Notes: generated by a model not told the origin, from the sequence alone. 64,000 nucleotides of DNA from Nothopassalora personata (GCA_033816765.1 CM066289.1:1922001-1986000); one strand, 5' to 3'. Counted from the stretch's first letter, positions 9,969 to 22,900 are shown. Program-made: numbers and translations.

Positions 9969-10672
9969 TAATTAAACTAAGTAGGCTAAGTGGCTTACAG
10001 TTACTAAATTCGTAGCTAATAATAGCATCTACCTAATACTACGGATAAGTCCGTTCGAGATAGCGTACGGTTAGCGACCTAAGATTACCCCTATACTAAC
10101 TAGATCTTAAGACGAGACCTAGGGGGGGGAAGTACTAGTAGCGGTAATAGCTACGAGTCGTATACGAAAATTACGCGCTATACTCGAGGAGCGATAGAAG
10201 GCTATAGTAGAAAGCTAGGCTCGCTACTATAATAAGACCTACTAAGCTAAGACCTACCGCGTAGGTAACTTAGTCCTATTATTAACGAAGAACCTTAAGT
10301 TAGTAGTACTAAAGAAGAAGATAGGTCCGAAGTTTATCGGCCTATACCGCATTACGGACGCTATCGGTTCGTAGGCGTACCGCCTAGCGCTACTAGCCGA
10401 CTTAAGGCTCTATAATATCTTCTATATCTCTCTCCTCGAGCCGTATATCGGTAGCGATAAGGATGGACCCGTACCCCCTCTAGCTAATAAGGACGGAGAG
10501 TATAAGGTAGAGGTAGTACTAGATAGGCGTAAGCGTAAGGGTAAGCTATAGTATCTAGTCTAGTAGAAGGACTAGCTAGAGGAGTATAATAGCTAGGAAC
10601 CGGCGGAGGGCCTCGCGAATACGGATCGTATAGTAGCCGACTATAAGGCGTTAAGGAGAAGCAAATGAGACT

Positions 10673-12050
10673 AGCATAGGAGTACTAGAGTATAAATAAA
10701 ACTTTTCTTAACTATAAATAAAATAAAAGCTCAAGAGTAGCGCGCCTATTAGGGGCTACGTAGAGTAGTAGTAGGCGAGGAGCCCGCAAGTAGCGTATAA
10801 GGCGAGCGCCTTAGTTGTCGTCGTCGCGTAGTAACTTAGGTAGGAATACCTAGTCGGTAGTAGTAGTGTTAATGTTCTACGCCTATAGGAACTAGGACTA
10901 CGGTTAGTAGGGTACACGTATACGAGGAATATACGACTTACGGCGCGGCCGAGTTTAAATAGCCTATTAAGGGCGCGGTTCTACTCCTACTAGAGCGCGA
11001 GGGCTACGGCGGCGGGGGCGGCGGTAGTAGTAGCGGTAGCGGGGGTACATATACGGGTCTCCCCGGTACGCTTATACTTATAGGCATTAAACTGCCTAAT
11101 AGCCTATAGAAAGGGTTAGCCGAAACATAGGAGACGTACTAGAGCCCCCCCCGCGAGTAGTAGTCGACTCGTAGGAGCGAAGTAGCGACTTACCTCCGTA
11201 ATATCGTTACCTAGCTAGGCATATAGGCGGATCTACTCTACTAGCTCCTACTACTAGAGGTCTATAGGCGCCTAGCCTATTATGGCCGTAAGGAAGTTGC
11301 GCTAGGAGCGCGCGGCGCGTAGGCGGCTTACTAGCGAGGCGATAGCGTAGCTAGTATTAGGCACGCACTTGTGTCTATTACGCCTATAGCGGCCGCACTT
11401 CTTTAGGAGCTCGCCGGTAGTAATACTATTATAGTTATTGGCTTCGTCTAGTAAGTAGTTAGTATACGAATCGTAGGCGGCGCGCGTAGAGACTTACCCT
11501 TAACGAAGTATAGGAGGTACCGTATATATATATATTAATCCTCTACGAGAGCTTAGTAGCGGGCGAGGGCGTTAGTAGCTACGAGGGGGATACTAGTCGC
11601 TTACGACTACTAGGCGTTCTAGGTACGTCGCGTACTAGAGCCGCCTAGCGGCGCTCGTCTTCTAAGGCGCTAGTAGTACTATCGCTACTAATGCTACGGA
11701 AGGAGGCGGAGCGGCTAGAGGACGGAGGCGAGGAGGGCCCGTTAGACATAATAATAATAATGCTAGCGAGGCGCTTACGGTAAGGGTACGGTACGGGTAC
11801 GTAGTAGTAGTGTAACGGAGGTAGTGCGCTAGGGAACGTACTAGGAGAATAGGGCTAGGTTAGGCTAGAGTTTTATGCCCCTAACTAGCTACGTCGGTAT
11901 AGTAACTAAGCCTTACTTACCTACACCTATATAACGACACGTACGTAACCCGTATATAGGCCGTATAGTAACTATAGTTCTAGAAGTACGTAGGAACCTC
12001 TACGTAGTAACTAGCGAGCTAAGGACAGCTCGTACGGGAGAGGAGGCAAT
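10673..12050 (+). repeat. RIP-mutated 3' region of an old LTR element (family shared with 16653-17104 plus 24109-25085)
   Basis: The stretch follows the chromodomain end of the damaged pol and leads to a purine-rich tract (about 12035-12046, GGGAGAGGAGG) just before an LTR at 12051. It is related along most of its length to 16653-17104 joined to 24109-25085, where a later element is inserted. I see no recoverable protein frame. TpA enrichment is strong; short GC-rich runs (for example 10990-11045) survive because they consist of CpG and GpG steps. Confidence 0.6.
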
Positions 12051-12246
12051 TGTAAGGGGTAGCCTAGTAGCTAACCCTTATATATAGCCCTATATGTAAC
12101 AAACGGTCGCAACCGGCTACTAAGCCGTACGTAACACGTATACGTACACCTTACGACGCGCGATGCGTCTTAAATAAAAGGCAAGAATTAGTTTATCTAC
12201 GACTAGTAGGTCGTAGGCGTGCTATACATTACGACATCCCTTAATA
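12051..12246 (+). repeat. RIP-mutated LTR (196 bp), probably the 3' LTR of the old chromovirus
   Basis: Starts TGTAAGGGG and ends CCTTAATA, where the terminal CA has become TA. It matches the reverse complement of the clean solo LTR at 2018-2214 along its length, with mostly C-to-T and G-to-A changes. A purine-rich tract immediately upstream suggests it is the 3' LTR of the + strand element that begins before the window. No matching target duplication is visible on the right. Confidence 0.6.
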
Positions 12247-12397
12247 CCTACGATCTTGTAATCGTAGATAAACTAAAGCTTACTTTCTTCTATCGACGCT
12301 ATACGCGTCTCCTAGTGTACGTATACGCGTTACGTACGGTATACTAAGCCGGGCATAGCCGCATTACATATAAGGGTTAGCTATAGGCTACCCTTAT
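12247..12397 (-). repeat. Partial LTR in opposite orientation, abutting 12051-12246
   Basis: It is the reverse complement of most of the LTR copy at 25086-25266, lacking about 30-45 bp at one end. It begins exactly where the previous LTR ends, so 12051-12397 is an imperfect head-to-head pair. It marks the left limit of the minus-strand pol remnant. Confidence 0.55.
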
Positions 12398-15300
12398 AGG
12401 AGTAAACGCGCTCCTACCTTAATCGCGCGGTATACCGCTTAGAACGTACTATCCTTCTCGATAGTTCTTTCCTAGAGGTCGTTTAGCTCTTAGTCTTAGA
12501 AGGGTCCCTATAGTACGCCCGGTGAATCCGCCTCTTCTATAGCGGATAGTCCTTCGAACTACGTAGCTAAGATTTGTACTAACGAAACCTTTATAGTAGA
12601 GCTAGCGTCTACTACCTTCGAGCTCGGCTAATTCTTTACGATGTCCGGTTTAAGAAATCTACGATACCGTAATAACTTATCGTCCTACCTAAGCGTGTCC
12701 TACTCCCTTCGAGAAAGGGCATCCGGTACAATCGCCTCGGTGCCCGGCCTATATACTAGTAAAAACTAGAACTTTACAACTTCCTTAACCTACCGGATCT
12801 ACCGTTCGGAGAGCTATCTCTTCGTTATAAAGTATTCTAGGTTCTTATAGTCCGTCTAGATTATAAAGGGCCTATATGTTTTTAACTCGGGAGCCTATTC
12901 CTTAAGATAGGATACTACCGCGAGTATCTCCTTATCGTAAATATCGTAGTTAATCTTAGCCTTATTAAGTTTCTTCGAGTAGAATCCTACTAGTCTTACG
13001 ACTCCGTCCTTTTCTTATAGGAGGGCGCCTCTAAGCGTAAAGCCGCTATAGTCCGTCTCTAAAAACGTAGGGAGCTCCGGGTTCTAGTAGGCTAAAACTA
13101 GTGCTTTATAGTACTTATCCTTTAGGGTCTTAAACGTATTAGCCTAACGATCTCCCTAGGAAAACACCTTATTCTTACCGGTTAGCGACGTTAAGGGCTC
13201 GGCGAGCTTTAAATAGTTTAGAATAAATATTCGGTAGTAGTTTGCGAAGCCTAAGAACCGCCGCACTTCCTTCTAGGTAACTAGTGCCTTCTAGTCCTTT
13301 ACTACTACTACCTTTTCGGGGTCGGGTCCTACTCCTATCCCGTCGGTATATATAATAAACCTAAGGTACTTAACCTTCTTCTATACGAACTTATACTTCC
13401 CTAGATCTAGGAAAAGGCCTCCGTCCTAAAGCTTCTAGAGCACGATGCGAACCTTCTAGAAATAGTCCTTTTTTATTCCGTCGGAGTAAATAACGACGTC
13501 GTTAGCGTAGGCCGAGGTAAAGTCGTCTAGGTAGTCCCGTAATAAACTATTAATGTACCGCTAGAATGTTACGGGGGCCCCGGATAAACCGAACGGGCAT
13601 ACTAGCTATTCCTATAGACCGAATCTAGTTCGAAAAGCCGTCTTATACTCTTTACCTCGAGCTATCCGGAGGTAATAGAATACGGTAATAACGTTAACCT
13701 TCGTAATCTATCTAGCGCCCGTTAGGTTCCGAATAGTTTCCGGGATTAATAGAAGCGGGTAACGGTCCTACTTAGTAATCGAGTTTAGTACTCTATAATC
13801 ATAGTAGAACCTAAGTCCTCCCCCGGGCTTCTTTACGAATAGGACGAGAGCCGCCGCTTCTAAGGTAGAAGGGCGAATGTAACCCTTACGCTATAGCTCC
13901 GTTAGCGACTTCCGGAGGATAAGTAGCTCGTCTTTAGATATACTATAGAGCGGTCCCTAGGGTAATAGTTCCGGGCTTCCGTCGGCTTTCGTCCGTATCT
14001 CGATCTTATAGTTAAGGTCGCCGCGGTATAGAGCTAGTTTATTAGCTTCCCTAGTAGAAAATAACGGTAATATATCCTAAAGTTCTAGAGGTAAGCCCTT
14101 CTTAAGTTCCTCTCGCGTAGGTGGCTCCTTCTTACTAAGGGCTTTCCTAATATCTTCTACGGTTGCCGCGGCAATCGTAGCGAAACGCTTACTCGACTCG
14201 TGTTCTTCGTAGTTACGCCCTTCGGGTACCTATTTCTTTACTAAGCTATAGTAGTACTAGCGCTTTTTAGGCGCGGCCCGGATCTAATTATACGCCTTCT
14301 ACGGGTTCCCTAGGATTATAGGGAAGTCTAGATTAGGCACGACATGAGTATAAACTACCTAGTAGATCCCGGCAATTTCTATACGGAAGGCGACTACTCC
14401 TTCGATCGAGTTCCGTATCGCCTTCGTAAACCCTATAGCCTTACGGCTCTCGTTACTAACATACGTAAGACCGAGGCCTTTCGCTAAGTCTCCGTTAATT
14501 ATAGCGTAGTATATATATCCTTTATCGATAAGGGTAAACGTTCCGTAACTTTCGTTTAGGAGTACGTTAGTATATATAAGATTCCTATTTATAGAACTCT
14601 TAACTGCGTTCTACCCCTTTACTAGTGCTTCTTTATCTCCTAGTTCTAGCTTTCGACTAGGAGCTAGTCTTTTCCTATCTCTCCGGGATCCGACTTAAAC
14701 CCGTCGTCCTCTAGGATTAGCGCGACCGATGCCGCGTTAATCCTAGTAGGATTAACTACTACGGCGTACGGGCATTCCTTTACTCGATGTCCGCTCGCTT
14801 TATAGCGGAAGTAGAGCTATTCTTAGCGCCTACGATCTCTCTCCGCGGTGTCTACCTATATTACTCTCTACCTCCCTTTATCCTCCTTCCGATCTCTACG
14901 ACTTCTAGAGCGGCCTCCGCTTATCCGGGTTGGTACTATAATAGTATTACTATCGGCATTAACCTAGTTACTAGCCGCTCTCGTAAAAGAACGGGTAGTA
15001 ACTATAGCGGTTATACTAGAGTCCTTATTATTGTCCTTCTACCTCTTATAGGCTATTTTAAACTAGTCCGTATCCTCGAGGTTAGTTATAATCCGTTCGA
15101 CCTCCCCCGTAAACTCGTAGTAGTCCTCCTTTTTCGGTATAGCCGCCGTGTACATCCGAACGGGGTTCGAGAAGGTATTACGTAAGTAACTAATCTTCGC
15201 GTCGTCGCTCTAGTTCTCTCCGCCGGCGCTTAGTAGGAGTCCGTCGAATTTTATCTAGTAGTCGTACTAAGGTTAACCGTTCGCATGTTTAATCTTAGTA

Positions 15301-15835
15301 AGCTACTCTAGAGCCTTAGCGCGCTCGTTACTATTACCGAAGACTTTCTTAAGTTACGTAAAGAAAGTAACGGGGTCCTTCCTAAGTTTACCGTCTCCCT
15401 TATCCTAGAAGTGCCGTATCCTAGTACGCTCTCTCGCTAGTAAGGTATCGTTAATCGTATCCTAGTAAAATTCCTTAGAGAGCGTCGGCTTTAGGGCGGA
15501 TCGTACCCTAAAAGAGCTCTTTAACCTTAAGAAGTAATCGCGGAATGTCTCTACCTTACCGTCCTAGGACGGTAGGTTCTAACCTCTAGGACCCGACGGT
15601 TCTTCTCCGGTACGCGACGAGGGCGCGGCGGTGTTTAGCGTCTATAGTAACTGTCTTATTAGGTTACTAGTAGTCGTCTTATTATAAGCTAGTAGCGAGA
15701 CTATAGGTGTTAACTAACGTCGAGCGTCTTCCGATTCTTTTAAAGCGGCGCGCGTTACAATTAACTCGGCTTATATCTCTTCCTATCGCTAGTACAGTTA
15801 CTAAAGCATAAGTTAGAAGTTTTTATTCGGGGTAC
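12398..15835 (-). pseudogene. RIP-degraded Ty3/Gypsy element on the minus strand (gag and part of pol)
   Basis: Read on the minus strand, Gag remains lie at about 15700-14650, protease-like sequence at about 14600-14250, reverse transcriptase at about 13950-13300 (a KTAFRTRFG-like block, LVCPFGLSGAP and YLDDF...VVIYSD near 13640-13470), and RNase H at about 13080-12750 (TDYSGF...YDKEILAV...TDYKNLEYF). The frame is broken by many TAG/TAA codons. No integrase or chromodomain could be read before the left edge, so the 3' part is missing. The base pattern is the same TpA-rich RIP pattern as around it. Confidence 0.75.
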
Positions 15836-16244
15836 TGTTACGGTTCTGATCTGGGGCTGAAGGAAGCTAACCAATCAGACCTCCACAATTGGTGGGCGCT
15901 TCCGCCCGAGAAGTGCTCTCTCACCCGCAGGAATAAAACCAAGGAACCGAGAGAGCAACTGAAGTGATCTCCTTGATCTCGTTGATCTCGGTGATCTCGA
16001 GAGAGCATGGAGAGCATGGAGAGCACGGAGAGCAAACGCTCTATCTCCTTTGTATTTAGGAACGCTAGAAACCCTTATGGTTCTGATGCGTTCAACTCAT
16101 GTTACTATCTCACTGATTGGAATACAACTCTTATTCCTATCATTCATCTTCGCTCAGCTTGCTTCAGCCTCTCCAAAGAATAATACCGCCACGTGACTTG
16201 ACTTATCTCTCTTTTGAGACTAGCCCTGGAACGAGACAATAACA
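15836..16244. repeat. Solo LTR, 409 bp, not RIP-mutated, with GGTAC target duplication
   Basis: Begins TGTTACGGTT and ends ACAATAACA, with direct GGTAC repeats at 15831-15835 and 16245-16249. It is a clean relative of the 404-bp LTRs of the element at 17105-24108: the block CTCCTTTGTATTTAGGAACG is shared. It carries short tandem repeats: four copies of a TGATCTC-type unit (about 15964-15999) and an 11-bp GAGAGCATGGA-like unit repeated (about 16000-16033). A minus-strand open frame here is only a product of these repeats. Confidence 0.85.
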
Positions 16245-17104
16245 GGTACTAGTCCTAGGGTTCTTACTACCCGGCGACGTTATTACGTATCCCGTCTCTT
16301 TAATAGTAGGTGCCTAGCTAATTCGAATAGATCGAACTTAATGTTACGGGTAAACGACGTATATACTAAAGTTCTATAAGGTTTATAATAAGTTCGATAT
16401 AGAAGAAAGGGGAAGTTATACGCTATCTAAAGAAAAGGTGTCGGAAAGCAATCCGAACGTATAGGCGTAGCCTATGCTAAGGAACAGGGGCCCGCCCCTT
16501 ATATTAACCCTTTAGTAGCTAGATATAAGGACCTCTACCCCCGATAGTAAACTTAGCTATAACCTATATATAAGACACTAACCTATAGTATGTTCTATTA
16601 GACTAAAAGGCTCGCTTACTTAGTTAAGCGAACACCCCCGATAGCAATAACATTAGAGAGGGAGGTAAGGAGAGAGAAGAGTAGAGAGAAGAGTATTTAT
16701 TTCAAAAATAAACTTTTATAGGCGCGCTACGGCGCTACGTAGATAAAAGATAGGCGCGTAGTAGGCGGCTAATATACGTAGAGCGCGCGATTACTCGTTA
16801 TTATTATCCTTATTATCCTCCTTATTATACTCGCCCCGTAGGGCTAGTAGTAAGAAGGCCCTATTGGCCGTAGTAGTATTAATGTTTCTAGCCTATAGGA
16901 ACTATAACTACGGTTAGTATAGGACACGCATACGACACGTATATTACTTACCGTACGGCCGAGCTCGAAGAGCCTATTAAGGGCCCTATTCTACTCTTAC
17001 TATAGAACTACGGACGTAGTAGCGGCGGCGGAGGAGGGGGTAGGGGTAGTAGAGGCGCCGGTAAAGCGTACGCGGGTGTCGCCTATACGCTTATTCTTAT
17101 AGGT
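16245..17104 (+). repeat. RIP-mutated transposon DNA, with a possible 311-bp LTR at 16342-16652
   Basis: TpA-rich DNA without a recoverable protein. A segment starting TGTTACGGG at 16342 and ending CAATAACA at 16652 has LTR-like ends, but no duplication flanks it, so that call is weak. From about 16653 the sequence joins the repeat family seen at 10673-12050 and is interrupted at 17104 by the next element. The GAGA-rich run at 16655-16690 is a low-complexity tract. Confidence 0.5.
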
Positions 17105-17508
17105 TGTTACGGAATAATTCCTATAGACCCTAGAATTATAACGATAAGACGAACGCGTAACTTATCCTACCTAAGCGCTTAGACTTAGAGCGATTAGACT
17201 ACTTATGCTTAGACTAATTAGACTGCTTATACTTAGAATAATTAGACTAATTACCGAGATCTACGAATCTCCTTTGTATTTAGGAACGCTAAGAACCCCT
17301 TATAGTTTCGAAGCGTTTAACTTACTGTTTAATATTACTATTTAGAATATACTATAACCTAACCTCTACCTTACTGCTACTTAGTCTTTATAAGATAAGA
17401 CAGCTACTACTTTATTACTCTCCCTTAACTTCCTATCGGCCCGAGAATAAACCCGATTAAGCTTGTCTTCTTAACTTGTAATATTATTAGGTTATACTAA
17501 ACCTAATA
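17105..17508 (+). repeat. 5' LTR of the RIP-damaged Gypsy element
   Basis: 404 bp starting TGTTACGGAAT and ending CCTAATA (the terminal CA mutated to TA). It differs from the 3' copy at about 18 sites, all C/T or G/A transitions, which is the RIP pattern. It contains imperfect TTAGAC tandem repeats near 17185-17250. Confidence 0.9.
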
Positions 17509-17559
17509 GCTTTAAACGCCCTCTACGATAGGAGACCGATAGAGTAAACGGGGAACACC

Positions 17560-20500
17560 CGCCCCTAGTGAAGTAAGTAGAGCCCGACGACCTTAGACCG
17601 CAAACGATGCTATTAATGCCTTAGCTACTTATATAGATAACGACACCCTTAAGGTTAGTAAGCTAGAATACTACTATAGCGACCGAGACAAGTTCGATAC
17701 TTAGGTCTCTTAGATAGACATGTACTTCTTATTTAACTCTATGCCTAAGAACCTTAAGCCTGTCTTTACTACTACCTTTTTAAGAGGACGAGCATAACAT
17801 TAGGTTAAACTATTCCTTAGGAAATACCTAGATAGTAACGGAGAAGACAATGCCGACGGAATCTTTAGGTTATATAACTATCTTAAGCATACTATAAAGA
17901 GCGTCTTTAGTATCTCTAATAAGATTACTACTGCCGTTCGTGTTATTTAGCATTTAACCTAGAAGAAATCTACTACCGAATATACTACTAAATTCTAGGA
18001 ATACGCGTAACTTACCGATTAGGACGACGAAGCACTTTAAGTTATATACCGGAGAGGACTAAAGGAGCATATTAAGGACGAGTTAATAAGGGACGGTCGG
18101 AAGATCGATAGCTTAGGCGACCTCGTTAGATTTACGATTAATCTTAACGATAAGCTCTACGAGAGAGCTATAGAACGACGATACGATTCTAAGGTATCCG
18201 GAAAGGCTAGATACACACTAGGCTATAATAACCGTAATAGAGGCTTCTACGACAACTATAATAATAAGCCTAGGGACAAACCGTACTACGGACTATAGCT
18301 AATAGAACTCGACGTTACCAAGAAGGGTCGTAAGATTAGGAATAGTAACGGGAATAGAGCATCCCGGAGTTCGAAAGAAACACGAACTTACTACGGATAT
18401 AGTAAACCTAGCTACCTAGTAAGGGACTGCCGCGGTAAGAATATAGTACGCCGCGAACAGTTTAACATAATACAACCCCGAACTAGTAAATCTAAGAGTA
18501 GCGTTAGATCTTAAGGAGATACCGACTATACTCGGAGAGTAGGGGAGAGAGCTAGTAATAGAAGTACGACGCCTCTCCTAGACCCCTTAGAAGGACGAGG
18601 ATGATACTATAGGTAATAAATGGTAGTTATTCTATTTAATACGAAGAACTAACTACGACAGTTTAATATAATAACACGAAGAGTCGACTACGAGATTGAA
18701 TCCGAATCTCGAAATGGTTATAGAAGCCTTTATTAGCGATTCTATTACTAAGACTCGTGTTAAGTTTACTACGCCGCGAAATTAGGCGTAGGGTATTAGC
18801 CTTAGTAACTAAGGGGAACCCTAGGAGTAACGTATAGGTAAAACGCCACGCTCCGAGAAGTAGACATCGACGAATCCTACTTTAACGACGATAGAAGCGA
18901 TAAGGAAAACTAGGACCTAGGATAGAACGGATCGTAGTTACCGGAACTATAGGAAGAAAGTTAAGAAACTACCGGGCTAGATACTATCGAGGAAGACTAG
19001 GATCCGGAAGAATTAAGCGAAGAAGATTCCTCCGAAGGAGAAGAGAGCGACACTAACGACGATAATAAACAACTAACCTTTACGATTAATGCACCTAAGA
19101 AACTATACAATATAATCGTACACTTATAAAGAAGGTACGAGGAATTCCTACCTAAGATAGGCGGACGAAGAATGCTATACTCTATTAAGTTTAATAAGAC
19201 ACTTAACACCCTACAAGGTATAGCCTAGGGATACCTACTTATAGAAATAACCGAGAATCTAGTAACCGCTATTATAGAACGACTACCGATAGGGAGCCGA
19301 ATAATAGAAACCGGATATCTTATACCGTTAGGAACATATATATCAAATAAATTACGTAACGTAGTATAACACGTACGCGTACTCTACTTAGAAACGTAGA
19401 AGATCTAGGAACGTTACCGAATATAGGTATAGATATAGAAAGGCTCGCGCTAGGTTTAAGCGGAGGCCTCGAGATACGAAGCACGACGTTCTATATACGA
19501 ATAGGGAAAAGGATCAACTCCCTAGGAATAAGCGACTAAAGGGAGTTATATAACATAGAAAAGGCTTAAGCATTACTAACGACAATAGTATTTCGAACTA
19601 AAATTATCGTTAACGGGCATAAGATAGATGCTATAATAGATTCCGGAGTAAGCGGGAACTTTACCTCCGAATTATTTATTATAAGACATAGGATCGCTAC
19701 CTATAAGAAGAAAGAGGGTTATAAATTAATCGCGGTAGACGGATTATCCTTACCTAGTATAGAGCGCGAGACGATACCGCTACTACTTACTATCTAACGG
19801 TACTACGAGGAGATTATCTTAGATGTTACTAATATAGCTAGTTATAACATCGTACTAGGTATACCTTAGTTAAGAAAGCATAACCTAGTAATCGACTAGA
19901 GAAGAGGAGTACTTATATTTAGGGAATGCGACTACATTATCGACATTTAGCCTACGTAGCGGTAGCGTTCGCTAGTAGATAAGGTAAATAGATAGCTAAA
20001 TAGGATATAGCTTACGCCGAATAGAAGGATAGAAGAACTACCTTCGACTAGGATAGACACTAGCGTAGGGCCGCCGGGTTACGAAGTTACTAGTAGCGAT
20101 AGAAGTAACGCACTATCGAAGGATACTAACATCTTAGAGTTAAGTATTCCTAAAGAGTATCGTAAGTGGTCGCGACTCTTTAAAGAGGAAAGAGGTAAGG
20201 ATACCTTACCTAAGTACTAACTATAGGATTATAAGATAAACATTTAGCTAGGGAAAGAGCCTCTATAGGAACCCCTATATTAAATGTCTAAGAAAGAGCT
20301 ATAGACCCTACGAGAATAGCTAAAGGAAAAGCTAGCTAAAGGATAGATAAGAAGATCTACCTTAAGTATAGGAACTCTATACATGTTCGTTCTAAAAGTA
20401 AACGGGAAGTTACGACTCGTACAAGACTATAGGAAGTTAAACGAGATTACGATTAAGAACCGATACCCGCTACCTAACATCGAAGAAGCATAAGATAGAT

Positions 20501-22900
20501 TAACCGGATCGGACTAGTATACGAAGATTAACCTACGAGATGCCTTCTACGCTATACGGATAGTAGAAGGAGAAGAATAGAAAACCGCTTTTAGAATAAG
20601 ATACGGACTTTACGAATTCTTAGTTATGCTAATAGGACTAACTAACGTACCCGTATCCTATTAGGACCTTGTTAACGAAATACTTAGAGACCTACTCGAC
20701 GTATACGTTATCGCTTATATAGACGATATATTAGTCTACACGAAAGGATCCCTTTAGAATTACATAAAGCAAGTCTAGGACGTATTCGAACGACTTATAC
20801 GTTTAGGATTTAAGACAGTACCCGAGAAATGCGAATTCTATAAGAAAGAAGTTAAATTCTTAGGCTTTATTATTAGCACTATAGGGATAACGATCGACCC
20901 TACGAAGACATAGTTAATTAGAGAATAGCTAGAACTAAAAACAGTTAAGGACGTACAATTATTCCTTAGACTAGCGAACTACAACCGGAAATTCATTAAG
21001 GACTACGTAAAGACAGCAGTACTAATAACGATGCTTATAAGAAAAGACGTTACCTAGAAATAGGGAAAGGAATAGATTAAAGCGTTTAAGAAACTTAAGG
21101 AACAATACGCTTTAGCCCCTACGCTTCGACTATTCGATAATATTAAGGAAGTCTACATCGAGACCGATGCGTCTAATATAGCAATAGGCGCGTGTCTAAT
21201 ATAGACACACGATAGGTAGAGACACTTAGTAGCCTATTACTCCCGGAAAATAACTATAGCGGAATAGAACTACGACATCTATAATAAAGAGCTTCTAGCT
21301 ATTATTGCTACTATACAACATTAGAGAGTATATATCGAGGGCCTACCGAAGTTAACGATTCTTTCTAACTATAAGAATCTTACGTACTTTACGACGACGA
21401 AAGAACTTACCCGAAGGTAAGCCCGCTAGTCGGCGCTACTAGGATAGTATAAGTTTGAAATTAAATATACTCTAGGATGAGAGAATAGCCGCGCCGACGC
21501 GCTAAGCCGAAGAAGCGACTATATAGAAGGAAAAGAACTAGTGCAACATAAAGTACTAAAGACGAACCCCGACGGAAGTCTTAGCGCTAATATAAGAGAA
21601 TTTAATAATATCGTACGGATATTAAGCAACAAGGACGAGCAATTCCCTATATCGTAAGGAAAATACTAGGTACTAAAGGATCGAGAAGAAGAATGTATAC
21701 GATAACATTACAACGGACTAACTTATAGACACCCTATAACTTTAAAGATAATAGACCTAATATAACGTAGTTTCTTATTCCTATAGATAAGACTTAAGGT
21801 GTTACGCTACATTAAACAATGCGTATACTACTAACGAAATAAGGCGGCGAGACATACGAAATACGGTTACCTACAGTTAGGACACTACTAACAAAACTAT
21901 AGAACGAAGTCATAATAGACTTTATTACGAAACTCCTACCGTTAAGAGACTAAGTTACGAAACAACTATACGACATAATACTAGTTATAGTTAATAGACT
22001 TATAAAATACGCAAACTTTATTCCTATATTAGAGACATATAATGTAGAGTAGCTCGGATACCTCGTACTAGATAGACTTATCCGATACTACGGATTCCCT
22101 TAAACGTTCATAACGGATAGAGACAAGCTATTTATATTGAACTACTAGAAAACGCTTATAGGAACGATTAGAATAAGACATAAGCTATTAATAGCATATT
22201 ATCTAGAAACAGACGGATAAACGGAGAGGATAAATTAAATACTCGAGCAATACCTACGATACTACATTAACTACGCTTTAGACAACTAGGTTTTATTACT
22301 ACTAATAGCGTAGATTGTACTAAACAACTATAAATCGGAGACAACTTTAACGACACTATTCTATACGAACTTTAGTAAAGATCCTAACCTATTTAGAACA
22401 CCTAGATCTTACCTATAAGCCGAAAGAGCAATCGTAACGACGGATACTCTTAAGGAAGTGCATAAAGAAACACGTAAGGCGATCGAAGATGCATAATAAA
22501 AACTGTCTTAATAACGGTAGGACATAAGAAAAATAGCACCTCTACTAAAAGAGGGGGATAAGGTCTATCTCCTTATAAAAAACTTAAGAATAAGAAAATA
22601 GACTAAGAAACTAGATTACGTTAAGGTCGGACCATTTTTTATCGATAAAGTTATAGGACTAGTTAATTACCGCCTACGACTACTACTAGACGCAAAAATC
22701 TACCTAGTCTTCTATATCTCTAAGTTAGAACCCGTAGACGCCGAAACACCCTACTAGGAAAGCTTCTATTTCGAACTAGAAGTAGAAAACGAATTTAAAG
22801 TCGAAAGAATCCTAGATAAGAAAGGTTAGCGATACCTTATTAAGTAGAAAGGATACGACGAATTAGAAAATAACTAGGAACTAAAACAAAACCTATAAAA
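17560..22900 (+). pseudogene. gag-pol remains inside the RIP-damaged Gypsy element
   Basis: Protein-coding parts of the element at 17105-24108, no longer open. Domain order is Gag with zinc knuckle, aspartic protease with an intact DSG, reverse transcriptase with YIDD, RNase H, integrase and a C-terminal chromodomain, so it was a chromovirus, from a different lineage than the intact element (404-bp against 184-bp LTRs). In-frame TAG and TAA codons occur every few dozen codons, mostly where CAG, CAA or TGG is expected. Tyr replaces Cys at zinc-binding positions, consistent with TGY to TAY mutation by RIP. No product is expected. Confidence 0.85.

Larger units (their letters stand above)
1..10672 (+). 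pseudogene. RIP-degraded Ty3/Gypsy chromovirus pol, split by two later insertions
   Basis: Reading the + strand through many TAG/TAA codons gives a pol polyprotein. Reverse transcriptase lies at about 150-800 (a [12 protein letters not shown] block near 345-370; a YLDN motif in place of YLDD near 640-655), RNase H at about 1080-1400, the integrase zinc region at about 1870-2270 and the integrase core from 2311 (MDFITDLP...DRYLKIS...SDRGPVF). The core resumes at 9974 after the intact element and ends in a chromodomain at about 10490-10640. Removing the insertions at 2018-2219 and 2669-9973 restores a continuous frame. The DNA is TpA-rich and CpA/TpG-poor, and most stops are TAG where Gln (CAG) or Trp is expected, as RIP produces. 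The 5' end is outside the window. It cannot encode a protein. Confidence 0.85.

Noticed and set aside
14787..15185. 132-codon + frame in the RIPped region
   Set aside because: Antisense to the degraded minus-strand gag; chance opening in TpA-rich DNA.
15838..16035. 65-codon minus-strand frame with MLSVLSMLSMLS start
   Set aside because: It is the translation of tandem repeats inside a solo LTR; no gene features.
16342..16652. 311-bp TG..CA segment as a firm solo LTR
   Set aside because: Flanks CTTAA and TTAGA do not match, so it is only mentioned as a possibility within the repeat entry.
18997..19209. 70-codon minus-strand frame inside the RIP-damaged Gypsy element
   Set aside because: Lies antisense to the region between gag and protease; Ser/Leu-rich reading of damaged sequence, no homology.
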